Of a stretch of 64,000 nucleotides of DNA, positions 45,001-54,800 are shown in pieces; position 1 is the stretch's first letter, and each line of letters begins with the position of its first letter. Origin of the DNA: Mariniflexile fucanivorans (GTDB lineage Bacteria; Bacteroidota; Bacteroidia; Flavobacteriales; Flavobacteriaceae); assembly GCF_004341235.1 (NCBI RefSeq), contig NZ_SLUP01000010.1:107557-171556 (forward strand), in the 5' to 3' direction. The translations under genes and the position numbers were made by a program. The notes beneath the pieces were generated by a model, which saw only the letters and a program-made list of their open reading frames with translations, made no database searches and was not told the origin of the DNA.

Positions 45001-48000
45001 CCATAACTTTTAATGTTACAAATACAAATGGCAACAGTTTAATGTACAGTATTGATAATGGCGTAACATTCTATAATTCACCTGTTTTTACAGGATTAGC
45101 TCCAGGAACTTATGATACCGTAGTTCAATACACCATGGGAACAGATGTGTGTTTGTCAACACCTCAATCTGAAACCATTACAATAACAAGTGATATTAAT
45201 GGAACAGCAACTTTAACCACACCATATACCTGTTTAACTAATGGTGTTATAACCGTTTCTGGTGTTTCAGGAGGCACTTCACCATATACATATAGTATTG
45301 ATGGAGTGAATTTCCAAACAGGATTAACATTTTCAGGTTTGGTAAACGGAACATATGCCGTAACAATAAAAGATGCAAACGATTGTACCTTTATTACAGG
45401 TTCAATAACAATAGCCCCATTAGATCCTCTAACAGATTTAAGTTTTTCTCATACGCCATTAAGTTGCCCATTAATAACATCAAGTGTAACGCTAACGCCT
45501 ACTGGTGGTTTTGGTACTTTACGATATCAAATTATTGCACCAGCAGCATCTACAACAGCATACCAAACTTCTAATGTGTTTACAGGTTTAGCTCCAAATA
45601 CATATACATTTAGGGTTATAGATGAGAATGACTGTATTTATACGGAGTCCTATACTATTGCTCCTTTAGTTCCTATTACATTAAATACGGTTTTAACTAA
45701 AGATCTAGATTGTACAGCTTCTCCAGATGCTACCATAACAGGAACATTTTCAGGTGGAGTTGCACCATTTTCTTATGCGGTATCAATTAATGGAGCAGCA
45801 TATGTTTCATTAGGAACTACGAGTTCTCCTTTTAGTTATTCAACCCCAAACAATGGCACTTATCAATTTTTAGTTACAGATGCCGTTGGTTGTACAGCAG
45901 AATCTAGTGTACAGAATGTTAATGCTATTTCATTACCTAGTTTTTCTGTGGTACAAACACAACCAATTTTATGTAATAGTGATAATTCAGCAGCGATTAA
46001 AATCACCATAGACAATACGGTTGGTACGCCACCTTTTGTTATTAATGTGAATAATGATACTACTGGCACTAATTATGGCACACAAACATCTGGTTTAGCT
46101 GCGGGAACTTATACCATTACTTTAACCGATGCTAAATCATGTACTGATATAAAAACCATTGTAATAGCAGAACCAACGCCTATTATTGTTACTCATCATC
46201 CCGTAGATATTACTTGCGATGCTTTTTTTGGAGTTTCAATGGGATCGGTTATTATTGATGCTGTTTCAGGAGGAACTGCTCCGTATAATTATTTTGTTAC
46301 AGGATCGAATGGATATTCAGCCTCAGAACTTAATGCTACGGGATCAACTTCTGTGAATTTTGATGTTGTACAATTTGGGTTGTATCAAATAAATGTAGTT
46401 GATGCTAATGGATGTTCCGTATTGATTCAAGATGTTTTAGTAGCTTCACCTCCAGATAATTTGGACATCATTGTAAATACAACAGCAGATTGTACTACAG
46501 GTGGAGAGGCTGTGGTGCATATAGGTACGGCTTTAGCTAGTGTAGGACCTTTCTATTTTAGTATTTACCGCGGACCGACTTCAGTATACCCAAATCCAGT
46601 TGGGACTTGGCAGCCTGAAGATGCCTATGGTAGTAAAAAAACAACGTTTACAGGCTTGGTTCCAGGCGTTACTTATACGTTTATTGTATTTGATGATGCC
46701 ACAGATTGTAGTTATTATCAATCGGCTACAGCATCCATACCAACAAATTCAACATTAACAGCTACGGCTTTAACGTCTAATAATATTTCGTGCGTGGGAA
46801 GTGCCGATGGTAATGTATCATTCACCATTAATAGTACTTATGGTATCGCTACAACTGTAAATTATGAAATTTGGGATTCCTTATCCACAACACCCACAGG
46901 AATTAGCGGTACGGGCGTTGTACCCGCAAGCGGAAATTTATCAGTTACCAATCTAGGGGCATTGCCTTTTGGAACTTATTTTGTTTTAATTAGTGAAACT
47001 TCTGGTCCTAATGCCGGCTGTGGTGTAGTTACTGCTCCTTTTAATATAAGTGAATCGGCATTTGATTTAAATATTAGTGCTACCGTTGATAAAAACGCTA
47101 ATTGTAATGCCAATTCTGGAGTTATAAGCGTTATTGCTAAAGATGGAACGGCACCTTATTTATACCAATTAACTACATCGGCTACCGAGCCTTTAGCGAC
47201 AGATCCTTTATGGGCAAATGCAACAACTTTTAATAGAGATGCAGGTAATTATTATGCTCACGTAAAAGATGCGTATGGTTGTATAAAAACAACAGCAGTT
47301 GTTGTTTTACCATCAGATCCTACACCTGTAATTTCGGTTGCGATAAACAATCAATGTACCGATGTTGAAGGCAATTTTGCAATTGATGTTACATTAACTT
47401 CAGCAGGTATTGCCCCTTATGCTTATAGTATTGATGGAGGTGCTTTTCAAACTAGAACTGCTCCGTTTACCATAATAAATCTAGCATCGGGAACCCATAC
47501 CGTTGAGGTTAAGGATGCTAATGGTTGCGGTAATTTAGTAAGTATAGATATTGAAGCGCCATTAGGGTTAACTCCCATGGTTACAACATTGGCAACATGT
47601 AATGATGACGATGGCGTATTAACTTTTACTGGTACAGGTGGGTCGGGTTCTTATACCTTTAGCATAAGTCCAGCAGTGGGTACAATTTCTGGTAATGTTA
47701 TTTCTGGATTGCCTTCTGGCACCTACACGGTTACCATGACAGATGCCATAACGTTTTGTACAGAAATTGTTGAGGTATTTTTACCATCAGTACCACTTCC
47801 AACAATAACAATTGGAGCACCAACACAAGTTACTTGTTTTGGAGAATTTACTGGAACGTTTGAAATTAATGTAAGTGGCTATTCGGGACCTTATTCTTAT
47901 GAAGTTTTCAATAGTTCTGGAGTATCTATAAATGGTGTTGTTTCAGCAAATACTTCAACCAATCCCTTATTGGTATCAGGAATTCCAGCAGGAAATTATA

Positions 48001-50318
48001 CCGTGAAAGTCACAGAAACTGCAACTCCGTTTTGTTCGGCTTCTTCAAATGTGGTTACTATTAATTCACCTATTAATCCGTTGTCAGTTGTAGCTATAGA
48101 AACCTCGAATGTTACTTGTGATGATGATAAAGGTACCATTACAGCTACAGCTACTGGTGGTTATGGTAGTTATGAATACGAACTAACAGGCTCAGCTTCC
48201 GTAGCTTATTCTTCTAATGGAACTTTTAGAAATTTATCATCAGGAAATTATACCGTATATGTTAGAGATGCAGGTGGATGTATAGCTTCAGATAATGTAA
48301 CGTTAACAATTCCATTACCAATAAATGCCACTGTAACAGCCAATACAACAACATTGTCTTGTTTTGGTGATACAAATGCAATTATTACTGCAAACGCAGC
48401 TAGTGGAGGTGCAGGTAGCAATTTTAGCTATACATTGCATAGAATTTTACCAACAATCACATCTTCTGGTCCTCAAGCATCACCAGTATTTAGTGGACTA
48501 GGAGAGGGAACTTACTATGTGGTTGTTACCGATAGTTATAATTGCGAATTTACATCACCAAATATTATAATAACCGAACCAACGCAGGTAGAAGCTAGTT
48601 TAGTAAAAGTAACTTCGCAAACTTGTACAACCGACACTACATTAAGGTTGAGTGCCACAGGTGGCACAGGCCCATATACATATAGCGATACAGCAAATTT
48701 CGCAACTGTTTTAGGCACGTTTGCTTCACAGTCTTCAACAATTCCCGTAATCCCCGGAACTTACATGTATTATGTTCGAGATGTTTACGGTTGTGTTGCA
48801 GGGGTTTCAAATGAAATAAAAGTAGATCCATTACCAAGCTTAAATGTTAATTTAGATGCTACCAATGCCTTTATTAACTGTGCCGGCGATAATACTGGTG
48901 TTATTGAGGCTAAGGCTGAAGGAGGATTAGGTAGTTATGTTTATACCTTACAAGATGCTTCTGGAACTAATATACCGGGAGCCATTCAGAATAGTCCAGG
49001 AGTTTTCACGGAGCTTCCAATTGGAACATACCAAGTACGTGTAGATAGTGGTGACTGTTTAACTATAACATCGCAAATAGCAATTACACAACCAACAGTA
49101 CCATTAACAGTTAATTTTGTTCCTGCAAACGTTACTTGTAGTGGAGCAAATAATGGATCTGTTGTAATAAATGCTTCTGGAGGAACCGGTATTATAAAAT
49201 ATGCTATTTCACCAAGATTAGACCAGTTTTTTGAAACATCATTATTTGAAAATCTAGCACCAGGTAATTATCAAGCTATGGCTCAAGATGAATTAGGTTG
49301 TTTTGTAATTTCTGATTTTGAAATAGTTGAACCATTACCAGTTGTGCTTACCATTGTTCCAGACAGTATGTTTCCAGAGGTTTGTGAAGGTGATATGAAT
49401 GGAGAATTTAGTATTGATATTTCTGGAGGAACACCACCTTACCGTGTCGTTTTAGATGATATTAACGGTACATATACAACAGGGACCTTAACGCAAACAG
49501 AATTCCCTTTTACAAATTTGTCAGGAGGAGATCATATTGTATATGTAAGTGATGCGCTTGATTGTATTTCAGAATGGAATATCACGTTCCCAGAATCGGT
49601 GACCATTAATCCAGAAGCAGCTGTTGAATTTGATTGTTTTAACAACATTACAGCCAACACGGTTACCGTTACCGTTGATGAAAGTATAACTGACCCTGCA
49701 GACCTGGATTATTCATTAAACGGTGGTACCTATCAAATTAGCAATGTGTTTGTAAACGTACCATCTGGTATAGGGCATTATATTGATGTAAGGCATACCA
49801 ATGGCTGTATAAAAAGGACAGCAAGTTTTGATGTTGAACAATACTCACAATTGGCCTTAGTGTTAAATGATGGAGATTTAAATGAAATTATAGCCGTAGC
49901 TACTGGAGGTTCAGGAGCTTATGAATATACCTTGAATGGAGAACCTTACGGAAGCACCAATAAGTTTTTAATATATGAATCTGGTAATTACACGGTTACA
50001 GTAACCGATAGCTATGGTTGTTTTGCTACTGCTACCAGATATTTTGAGTTTATCGATTTGTGTATTCCAAATTATTTTACACCAGACAAAGAGACTAATT
50101 ATGAATGGGGACCAGGATGTGATTCGCAATACAAAAACTTAACCTTCAATATTTATGATAGGTATGGAAGAAGAGTCGCCACCTTGGGTGTGGATGAAAA
50201 ATGGGACGGAAAGTACAATGAAATAGAATTACCTACAGGCGATTATTGGTATGTTGTAAAACTAAATGATAAAAATTATGATAGAGAATTTGTTGGACAT
50301 TTTACGCTATACAGGTAA
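42051..50318 (+). CDS. sprB: SprB-like giant gliding adhesin 1, 2755 aa
   Basis: A surface adhesin exported by the T9SS. Residues 1-25 are a signal peptide. A beta-rich N-terminal region (26-370) begins NPRYDEAIKGDILLIGNS. A DUF11-like domain covers about 374-510 (TKIVEDVLGNDIGG ... GDELYYTIGFQNTGNDDATN). After Ig-like and Cys-containing modules come about two dozen SprB-type repeats to about 2640, each with a Cys, GG.APYTYSIDG, F..L..GTYTVTVKDANGC. The end, about 2668-2755 (IPNYFTPDKETNYEWGPGCD ... YDRYGRRVATLGVDEKWDGK ... YWYVVKLNDKNYDREFVGHF), is a complete type B sorting domain. SprB of F. johnsoniae is about 6500 residues, so this one is short. It is followed by sprF after 40 bases. RBS AAGAAAAGGAATA lies near the start. 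Confidence 0.95.
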   Translation: MRKTTFFNLLIVLFSLQCFNVVIAQNLVPFNPRYDEAIKGDILLIGNSNMGVHQTNPYSGTTNNESSANRDQMVYVDIDGDTNTFNSSSADLDVPNDVSCYKVVYAGLYWSSVVKGNTAMEEIKFKTPGSSAYLDIIGTEIYYQNSTNDRNSNTYAYYSDVTNILTALSDPEGTYTVANISSMTSAMMNSGDGRNTEGLSAGWSLFVIYEDPLLPSKYITSFDGFTKIDNQAPNNQQNFVINGFKTIPTGPVRAKYAFSALEGDRSWTQDYLEINGTKISATNASGTTIRPNNNFFNSTVSIIDPITNSPILFTDRSPTSSNTLGFDAGIINIPNAGNSLIANGDTSANIRLGTNTDIYYFYFNAFAIEIIAPNIVLTKIVEDVLGNDIGGQVVDLGDELYYTIGFQNTGNDDATNLIIRDILPTNIVFNYPVDVETLPTGVTVQSYNPTTRELVFKVDASVVEEDDPVSEIRFKVTVVSSCSLLNDACSNNIDNQAYATYKGTINPDFTISDDPSYNTNTGCLLTPGATNFLADLNNCVFEEEVILCGESTVLTAASGYDAYSWSTSPSGTPVIGTTQSITVTTSGTYYVHNIAAAPCQSIDQVFNVITFGFGVTNPVLPFADEIVTCPNDGKQLPNIYLCGDNDARFIQTNITDTSSMIWEKLDETSCTAITEEDCANENLACTWNQVATGPNFTADTAGQYRLTLNYTGGCFNQFYFNIYENLLVPTVTFRDIYCTTPGEIKIGNVPSGYEFSIDGINYQTSNVFSITTPNQYPVYIRQIDVTPNPCIFSVPDVQIRLRDFSVSSVVTQPYCNNEKGSVKLAAHDVRPQYFYTIYQGATLINSVGPISESDYTFKNLNPGSYTATISTEDGCIETIDVQIINPPLLTATSALTKPLTCTDGEITVYPVGGTPPYYYFVNSTTVFQSEPIIPVTASGVYNITVMDSNNCSAETSITVNAIPAPDFNITKTDILCSDAGDIGTITFNVTNTNGNSLMYSIDNGVTFYNSPVFTGLAPGTYDTVVQYTMGTDVCLSTPQSETITITSDINGTATLTTPYTCLTNGVITVSGVSGGTSPYTYSIDGVNFQTGLTFSGLVNGTYAVTIKDANDCTFITGSITIAPLDPLTDLSFSHTPLSCPLITSSVTLTPTGGFGTLRYQIIAPAASTTAYQTSNVFTGLAPNTYTFRVIDENDCIYTESYTIAPLVPITLNTVLTKDLDCTASPDATITGTFSGGVAPFSYAVSINGAAYVSLGTTSSPFSYSTPNNGTYQFLVTDAVGCTAESSVQNVNAISLPSFSVVQTQPILCNSDNSAAIKITIDNTVGTPPFVINVNNDTTGTNYGTQTSGLAAGTYTITLTDAKSCTDIKTIVIAEPTPIIVTHHPVDITCDAFFGVSMGSVIIDAVSGGTAPYNYFVTGSNGYSASELNATGSTSVNFDVVQFGLYQINVVDANGCSVLIQDVLVASPPDNLDIIVNTTADCTTGGEAVVHIGTALASVGPFYFSIYRGPTSVYPNPVGTWQPEDAYGSKKTTFTGLVPGVTYTFIVFDDATDCSYYQSATASIPTNSTLTATALTSNNISCVGSADGNVSFTINSTYGIATTVNYEIWDSLSTTPTGISGTGVVPASGNLSVTNLGALPFGTYFVLISETSGPNAGCGVVTAPFNISESAFDLNISATVDKNANCNANSGVISVIAKDGTAPYLYQLTTSATEPLATDPLWANATTFNRDAGNYYAHVKDAYGCIKTTAVVVLPSDPTPVISVAINNQCTDVEGNFAIDVTLTSAGIAPYAYSIDGGAFQTRTAPFTIINLASGTHTVEVKDANGCGNLVSIDIEAPLGLTPMVTTLATCNDDDGVLTFTGTGGSGSYTFSISPAVGTISGNVISGLPSGTYTVTMTDAITFCTEIVEVFLPSVPLPTITIGAPTQVTCFGEFTGTFEINVSGYSGPYSYEVFNSSGVSINGVVSANTSTNPLLVSGIPAGNYTVKVTETATPFCSASSNVVTINSPINPLSVVAIETSNVTCDDDKGTITATATGGYGSYEYELTGSASVAYSSNGTFRNLSSGNYTVYVRDAGGCIASDNVTLTIPLPINATVTANTTTLSCFGDTNAIITANAASGGAGSNFSYTLHRILPTITSSGPQASPVFSGLGEGTYYVVVTDSYNCEFTSPNIIITEPTQVEASLVKVTSQTCTTDTTLRLSATGGTGPYTYSDTANFATVLGTFASQSSTIPVIPGTYMYYVRDVYGCVAGVSNEIKVDPLPSLNVNLDATNAFINCAGDNTGVIEAKAEGGLGSYVYTLQDASGTNIPGAIQNSPGVFTELPIGTYQVRVDSGDCLTITSQIAITQPTVPLTVNFVPANVTCSGANNGSVVINASGGTGIIKYAISPRLDQFFETSLFENLAPGNYQAMAQDELGCFVISDFEIVEPLPVVLTIVPDSMFPEVCEGDMNGEFSIDISGGTPPYRVVLDDINGTYTTGTLTQTEFPFTNLSGGDHIVYVSDALDCISEWNITFPESVTINPEAAVEFDCFNNITANTVTVTVDESITDPADLDYSLNGGTYQISNVFVNVPSGIGHYIDVRHTNGCIKRTASFDVEQYSQLALVLNDGDLNEIIAVATGGSGAYEYTLNGEPYGSTNKFLIYESGNYTVTVTDSYGCFATATRYFEFIDLCIPNYFTPDKETNYEWGPGCDSQYKNLTFNIYDRYGRRVATLGVDEKWDGKYNEIELPTGDYWYVVKLNDKNYDREFVGHFTLYR

Positions 50319-50358
50319 ATGAAATTAGTGATTTTAATCACTAAGCAATAAAAACATT

Positions 50359-51342
50359 ATGCGCAAAACAATCATATACCTACTTTTTATGGCACTGGGC
50401 ACGTTGCACGGTCAAGAGCTGAACCTACCGGTATTCACGCAATATCTGGCCGATAACAACTTTGTGGTCTCACCGACCTATGCTGGGATCGGCGATAACT
50501 TAAAGATTCGTGCCAACGGCCTCACGCAATGGGTGGGTATCAAGGACGCGCCAGACAACCAATCGCTGTATGCCGATTTTAGGATCGCGGACCGCTCGGG
50601 CGTAGGGCTTTCATTTTACAACGATAAGAACGGTAACACCATCCAGACGGGTGCCAAATTTTCCTTTGCGCACCACCTAACGTTGGACTATTACTCCAAG
50701 CAGTACCTGTCCTTTGGGATTTCGTATAATTTAAACACCTTCAGGATTGATGTCAACAACTTATATGGCTATGACGAAAATAACGGGACACCAATACCTT
50801 CGGGCTTAACGGATGATAGGCGTACGGCCAACAACAATTTCGATGTAGGTATACTGTATAGGAACAAAGGGTTCTTCGCGAGTTTAAACGCGAACAATAT
50901 TCTTGAAAAGAATATAGATGCGGATATTCGAAAAACCGAGCCTATCATGCTGCTCAACTACCAGATCTATTCGGGGTATACCTTTAAGGGCCCCAAGAAC
51001 AGCGGGCTGGAGTTCGAGCCATCGGTGTATTACCAGATGTTCAGCAGCGACAAGCGCTCGAGTACGGACGTGAACTTCAAGTTCCGGAAATACAACAGGA
51101 ACGATGACTATTATTGGGCTGGTCTATCGTACCGTTACCTTAACGACCAGTTCTTCAAGCCCTTGAACGTAGGGCCTATGGCGGGCTTCAAGAAGAGCAA
51201 CTTTTACTTTGGCTACGCCTACCAGATCACCATGAACGAGCTCTCTGGCTTCAACTCTGGGACGCACGTAATAACCATCGGGCTTGATTTTCTGCAGGGC
51301 ATCAGCAATTGTCCTTGTACACAAAACCCTGTGCATTATTAG
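50359..51342 (+). CDS. sprF: SprF: PorP/SprF-family type IX secretion membrane protein
   Basis: A 327-residue outer-membrane protein that helps export or localise the adjacent SprB. Signal peptide MRKTIIYLLFMALGTLHGQ, then the PorP/SprF barrel with LPVFTQYLADNNFVVSPTYA, GLTQWVGIKDAPDNQSLYAD, FRIADRSGVGLSFYNDKNGN and the C-terminal GTHVITIGLDFLQGISNCPC. It directly follows the sprB-like gene. Its base use is unlike every neighbour: GC is far higher at third positions (codons CTG, GGC, AAG, CAG, TTC and TAC), while adhesins on both sides use AT-ending codons. Either recent transfer or selection on codons is possible. Confidence 0.94.
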   Translation: MRKTIIYLLFMALGTLHGQELNLPVFTQYLADNNFVVSPTYAGIGDNLKIRANGLTQWVGIKDAPDNQSLYADFRIADRSGVGLSFYNDKNGNTIQTGAKFSFAHHLTLDYYSKQYLSFGISYNLNTFRIDVNNLYGYDENNGTPIPSGLTDDRRTANNNFDVGILYRNKGFFASLNANNILEKNIDADIRKTEPIMLLNYQIYSGYTFKGPKNSGLEFEPSVYYQMFSSDKRSSTDVNFKFRKYNRNDDYYWAGLSYRYLNDQFFKPLNVGPMAGFKKSNFYFGYAYQITMNELSGFNSGTHVITIGLDFLQGISNCPCTQNPVHY

Positions 51343-51893
51343 CTTGATCTTAATGATCATGTAACATTCAATCTTAATAAATCATTATTTTAAACATAAA
51401 CTTCTTCATAAAAAAAATGATTAATTAGGGAATACAAGAATATATACCTTGTTTCTGTATTTGCATACCAGTACATAAAAAATATTCTTCACCTATTTAA
51501 AAAAAAAATATTCTTACAAATATAAATTCTTAAGCATTACTTAGTAAGAAATATATTTCATATTTATTATTTAACCATCTATTATTTACTTTAATATAGG
51601 AAAAAACATATAAATTAATTAAATAGTGTATTTCATCGAAAAAAAAGTGCATTTCATGGAATTTATTTATATTTTTGGACTTTGTTACTAAGAAATATTG
51701 TTGCCAATAAAGAATAATGGTTGATATAAAATTATTATGAAAGTTGGGTATTCTTTAGGGGGTTTTGATAATGGTTTTGTAAGAGGATAAAGAGGCTTTA
51801 TTGATGTTGGGTAACAATTAAAGTTGAAAATAGAATGTAAATAGCTATAATTTTATAAAATCTTTCTGATTAATCAAAATCCCAAATGCAGTA
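51343..51893. other. 551-bp intergenic region with the adhesin-type promoter
   Basis: Holds the direct repeats at 51629 and 51650 with TATTTTTG (-7) at 51670-51677, a putative leader of about 210 bases, and otherwise AT-rich sequence with no ORF that I accept. No strong terminator was seen after sprF. Confidence 0.65.
51629..51677 (+). promoter_or_regulatory. direct-repeat activator site and TAnnTTTG promoter before the second sprB-like gene
   Basis: TATTTCATCGA at 51629 and CATTTCATGGA at 51650 (21 bp apart); the second ends 10 bp before TATTTTTG at 51670. The last copy and -7 box have the same spacing as before the 36.3-kb gene (20 bp start to start). Confidence 0.7.
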
Positions 51894-54800
51894 ATGATGA
51901 AAAACTTTACTTTTTTAAAACATATTCTTTCACAAATAAATATCCTAGTAAACCTTTCTGAAAAATTATTGTCTTTTTTCAAATTGATTGCGAAAAAAAT
52001 ATATGATTTACAATTATATGTTGCTTTTGGTTTTTTATTAAAATTTAGGAAAGCAACTTACCAATTGATGCTTTGCTTAATATTATTAAGTACAGCAACA
52101 GCTTTTTCGCAACTAGCAGTACCTTTTAGCCCCAGATTACCAGGTGGAAGTATTAAAGTAAAGGGCGATATTGTTTTAATAGGAAATAGTATCATTAAAG
52201 GAAAAGGTTTGTCAGATCCTTATAATGGTACTGGTAATAACAATAGTTACGAAGGCGAGTATATAAATGTGGCAAGTGGAGGAGACGCTTCTATATTCAG
52301 TTCTAGTACTGCAAATTTAGCTTTAAATACCTCATGTAAAAGTATTTTATATGCTGGTTTGTATTGGGCATCAGTTTATCCCAATGCCGTAGGTACAAAT
52401 TCAGGTCAAAATTTTGTAGGTACTGCGAGACTCAATGATTGGAATCAAGTGAAATTTAAATTGCCAACGGGTGGATTTGTTGATTTGGTTGCTGATACTA
52501 ATACAGACCCTGTAGGAGAAGAAGATGATATTATTTTTGATGGTTATGATTATTCAAACATCAATAACTCCTTTAAAGATTCGCCTATAATATGTTATAA
52601 AAATGTTACAAATCTATTACAAAGTTTAACCGATGCAGATGGAACTTATACTGTTGCTAACTTAAGAGCAACTACAGGTAGAAGAAATGGAGGATGTGCA
52701 GGGGGTTGGACACTTGTGGTGATATATGAAAGTCCGACACTACCTAGTAAATTTATTTCAGTTTTTGATGGTTATGCAGGTGTTCAAGGAAGTACTTCTA
52801 TTGATATTCCTGTGTCTGGTTTTCAAACCTTGCCAGCCCCATCTCCCGTTGTTGCGAGAATAGGAGTTTCTGCTTTAGAGGGTGATTTAGGTTTGTCTGG
52901 TGATACTTTTAGATTCAAAGCGAGTACATCGGCAGCATTTACTACTATAAGTGACGCTTTAAGTCCTGCAAACAATTTTTTCAATTCTAGAATCACAAAC
53001 AATGGATCTTATATTACCGCTCGAAATCCTAGTAGTCAAAATACTCTTGGTTTTGATATTAAAAATGTTATAATACCAAACCCACTTAACGGTGTAATCC
53101 CTAATGGAGCATCGGCAGGTGATTTAAAATTAACAACATCGGGAGATGGTTATGGTGCTTTTGTTACGTCTTTCGCTGTTGATATTATTGAACCAAAAAT
53201 TTTATTAACCAAAGTTGTTGAAGACGCATTAGGAAATGATGTAGGTGGAGCAGATGTAACTCTTGGAGATGAGTTAAATTATGTTATTGGATTTCAAAAT
53301 ATAGGGAATGATGATGCTACAAAGTTTACTATTAGAGATATACTACCTATAAATGTAATTTTCAATTACCCAGCAGACTTAGGGGTATTACCTTCAGGTA
53401 TTTCAGTGCAAAATTACAATGCATTAACAAGAGAAATTATTTTTGAAATTGATGATTCTGTAGTCGAAATAAACGATCCTGTTCTTGAAATTCGATTTAA
53501 AGTTTCGGTTGTGCCATCTTGTAACATGCTAAGTGATGCATGTTCTAATAGTATTGACAATCAAGCATATGCAACTTACGAAGGTGTTTTTAATCCTAAT
53601 TTCACTATTTCAGATGATCCAAGTATTAATAGTAATTCGGGTTGTATATTAACGCCTAAGGCAACTAATTTTTTAGTTGGTGTAGATGATTGTTTGTTTA
53701 CTGGAACAGAAGTGCTTTGTGGAGCAACGGTTGAACTAACAGCGGCTAGCGGTTATAATACATATTCGTGGTCAACCAGTCCAACAGGTACTCCTGTAAT
53801 TGGAACAAATCAATCTATAACAGTATCAAATGTAGGAACTTATTATGTTCATAATACAGCTGATGCTCCTTGTTTATCTATTAATCAAGAAATTACGGTT
53901 ATTCCTTTTGGGGGAATTATTACTAATCCCGTAATTCCTTTTGCAGATGAAGTTGTTATTTGTCCTAATGACGGAAAACAATTGCCCAATATATTTTTAT
54001 GTGGTGCCAATGCATCAAGAGATATACAAACAGGCGTTTCAGATGGTTCAACAATTATTTGGGAAAAGCTAAACGAAGCAAGTTGTGCGGCCGTTTATAG
54101 TACAGATTGTGCTAATGAGAATACATCGTGTACTTGGACTCAAGTTGGTACTGGACCAAATTATACCGTGAATACTTCGGGGCAATTTAGGATAACATTA
54201 AATTATGCTGGCGGATGCTTTAATAGATATTATTTCAATTCTTATCAAAATTTATTAAACCCAACAGTATCAACTCAAGATATTATATGTACAACACCAG
54301 GACAAATAACTGTTGGAGGCGTGCCTTCTGGTTATGAATACAGTATTGATGATATTAATTATCAGCCAAGTAATATTCTTGATGTTAGTTCACCAAACAT
54401 ATATACAGTATACATAAAACAAGTAGGTGTAACTACTAATCCTTGTGTTTTTTCAGTACCGGATATTCAAATAAGACAAAGGAATTTCACGGTATCAACA
54501 GTTGTTACTCAACCATATTGTAATGGAGGAAAAGGCAGCGTGAAGTTAGCAGCTAATGATGTACGTGCACAATATTCATATGCTATTTATCAAGGAGCTA
54601 CTTTAGTAAACAGTGTAGGTCCTATTGATGATAGTGATTATACATTTCTAAATCTAAACCCTGGAACCTATACGGCAACAATATCTACAGAAGATGGATG
54701 TACTGAAACCGTAAATTTTGATATTATAAATCCGCCATTGTTAACGGCAACGTCGGCAATTACAAAACCCTTAACCTGTACCGATGGAGAAATTACGGTA

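Noticed and set aside
51124..51360. 78-codon minus-strand ORF over the end of sprF
   Set aside because: A by-product of the high-GC codon pattern of sprF on the other strand.
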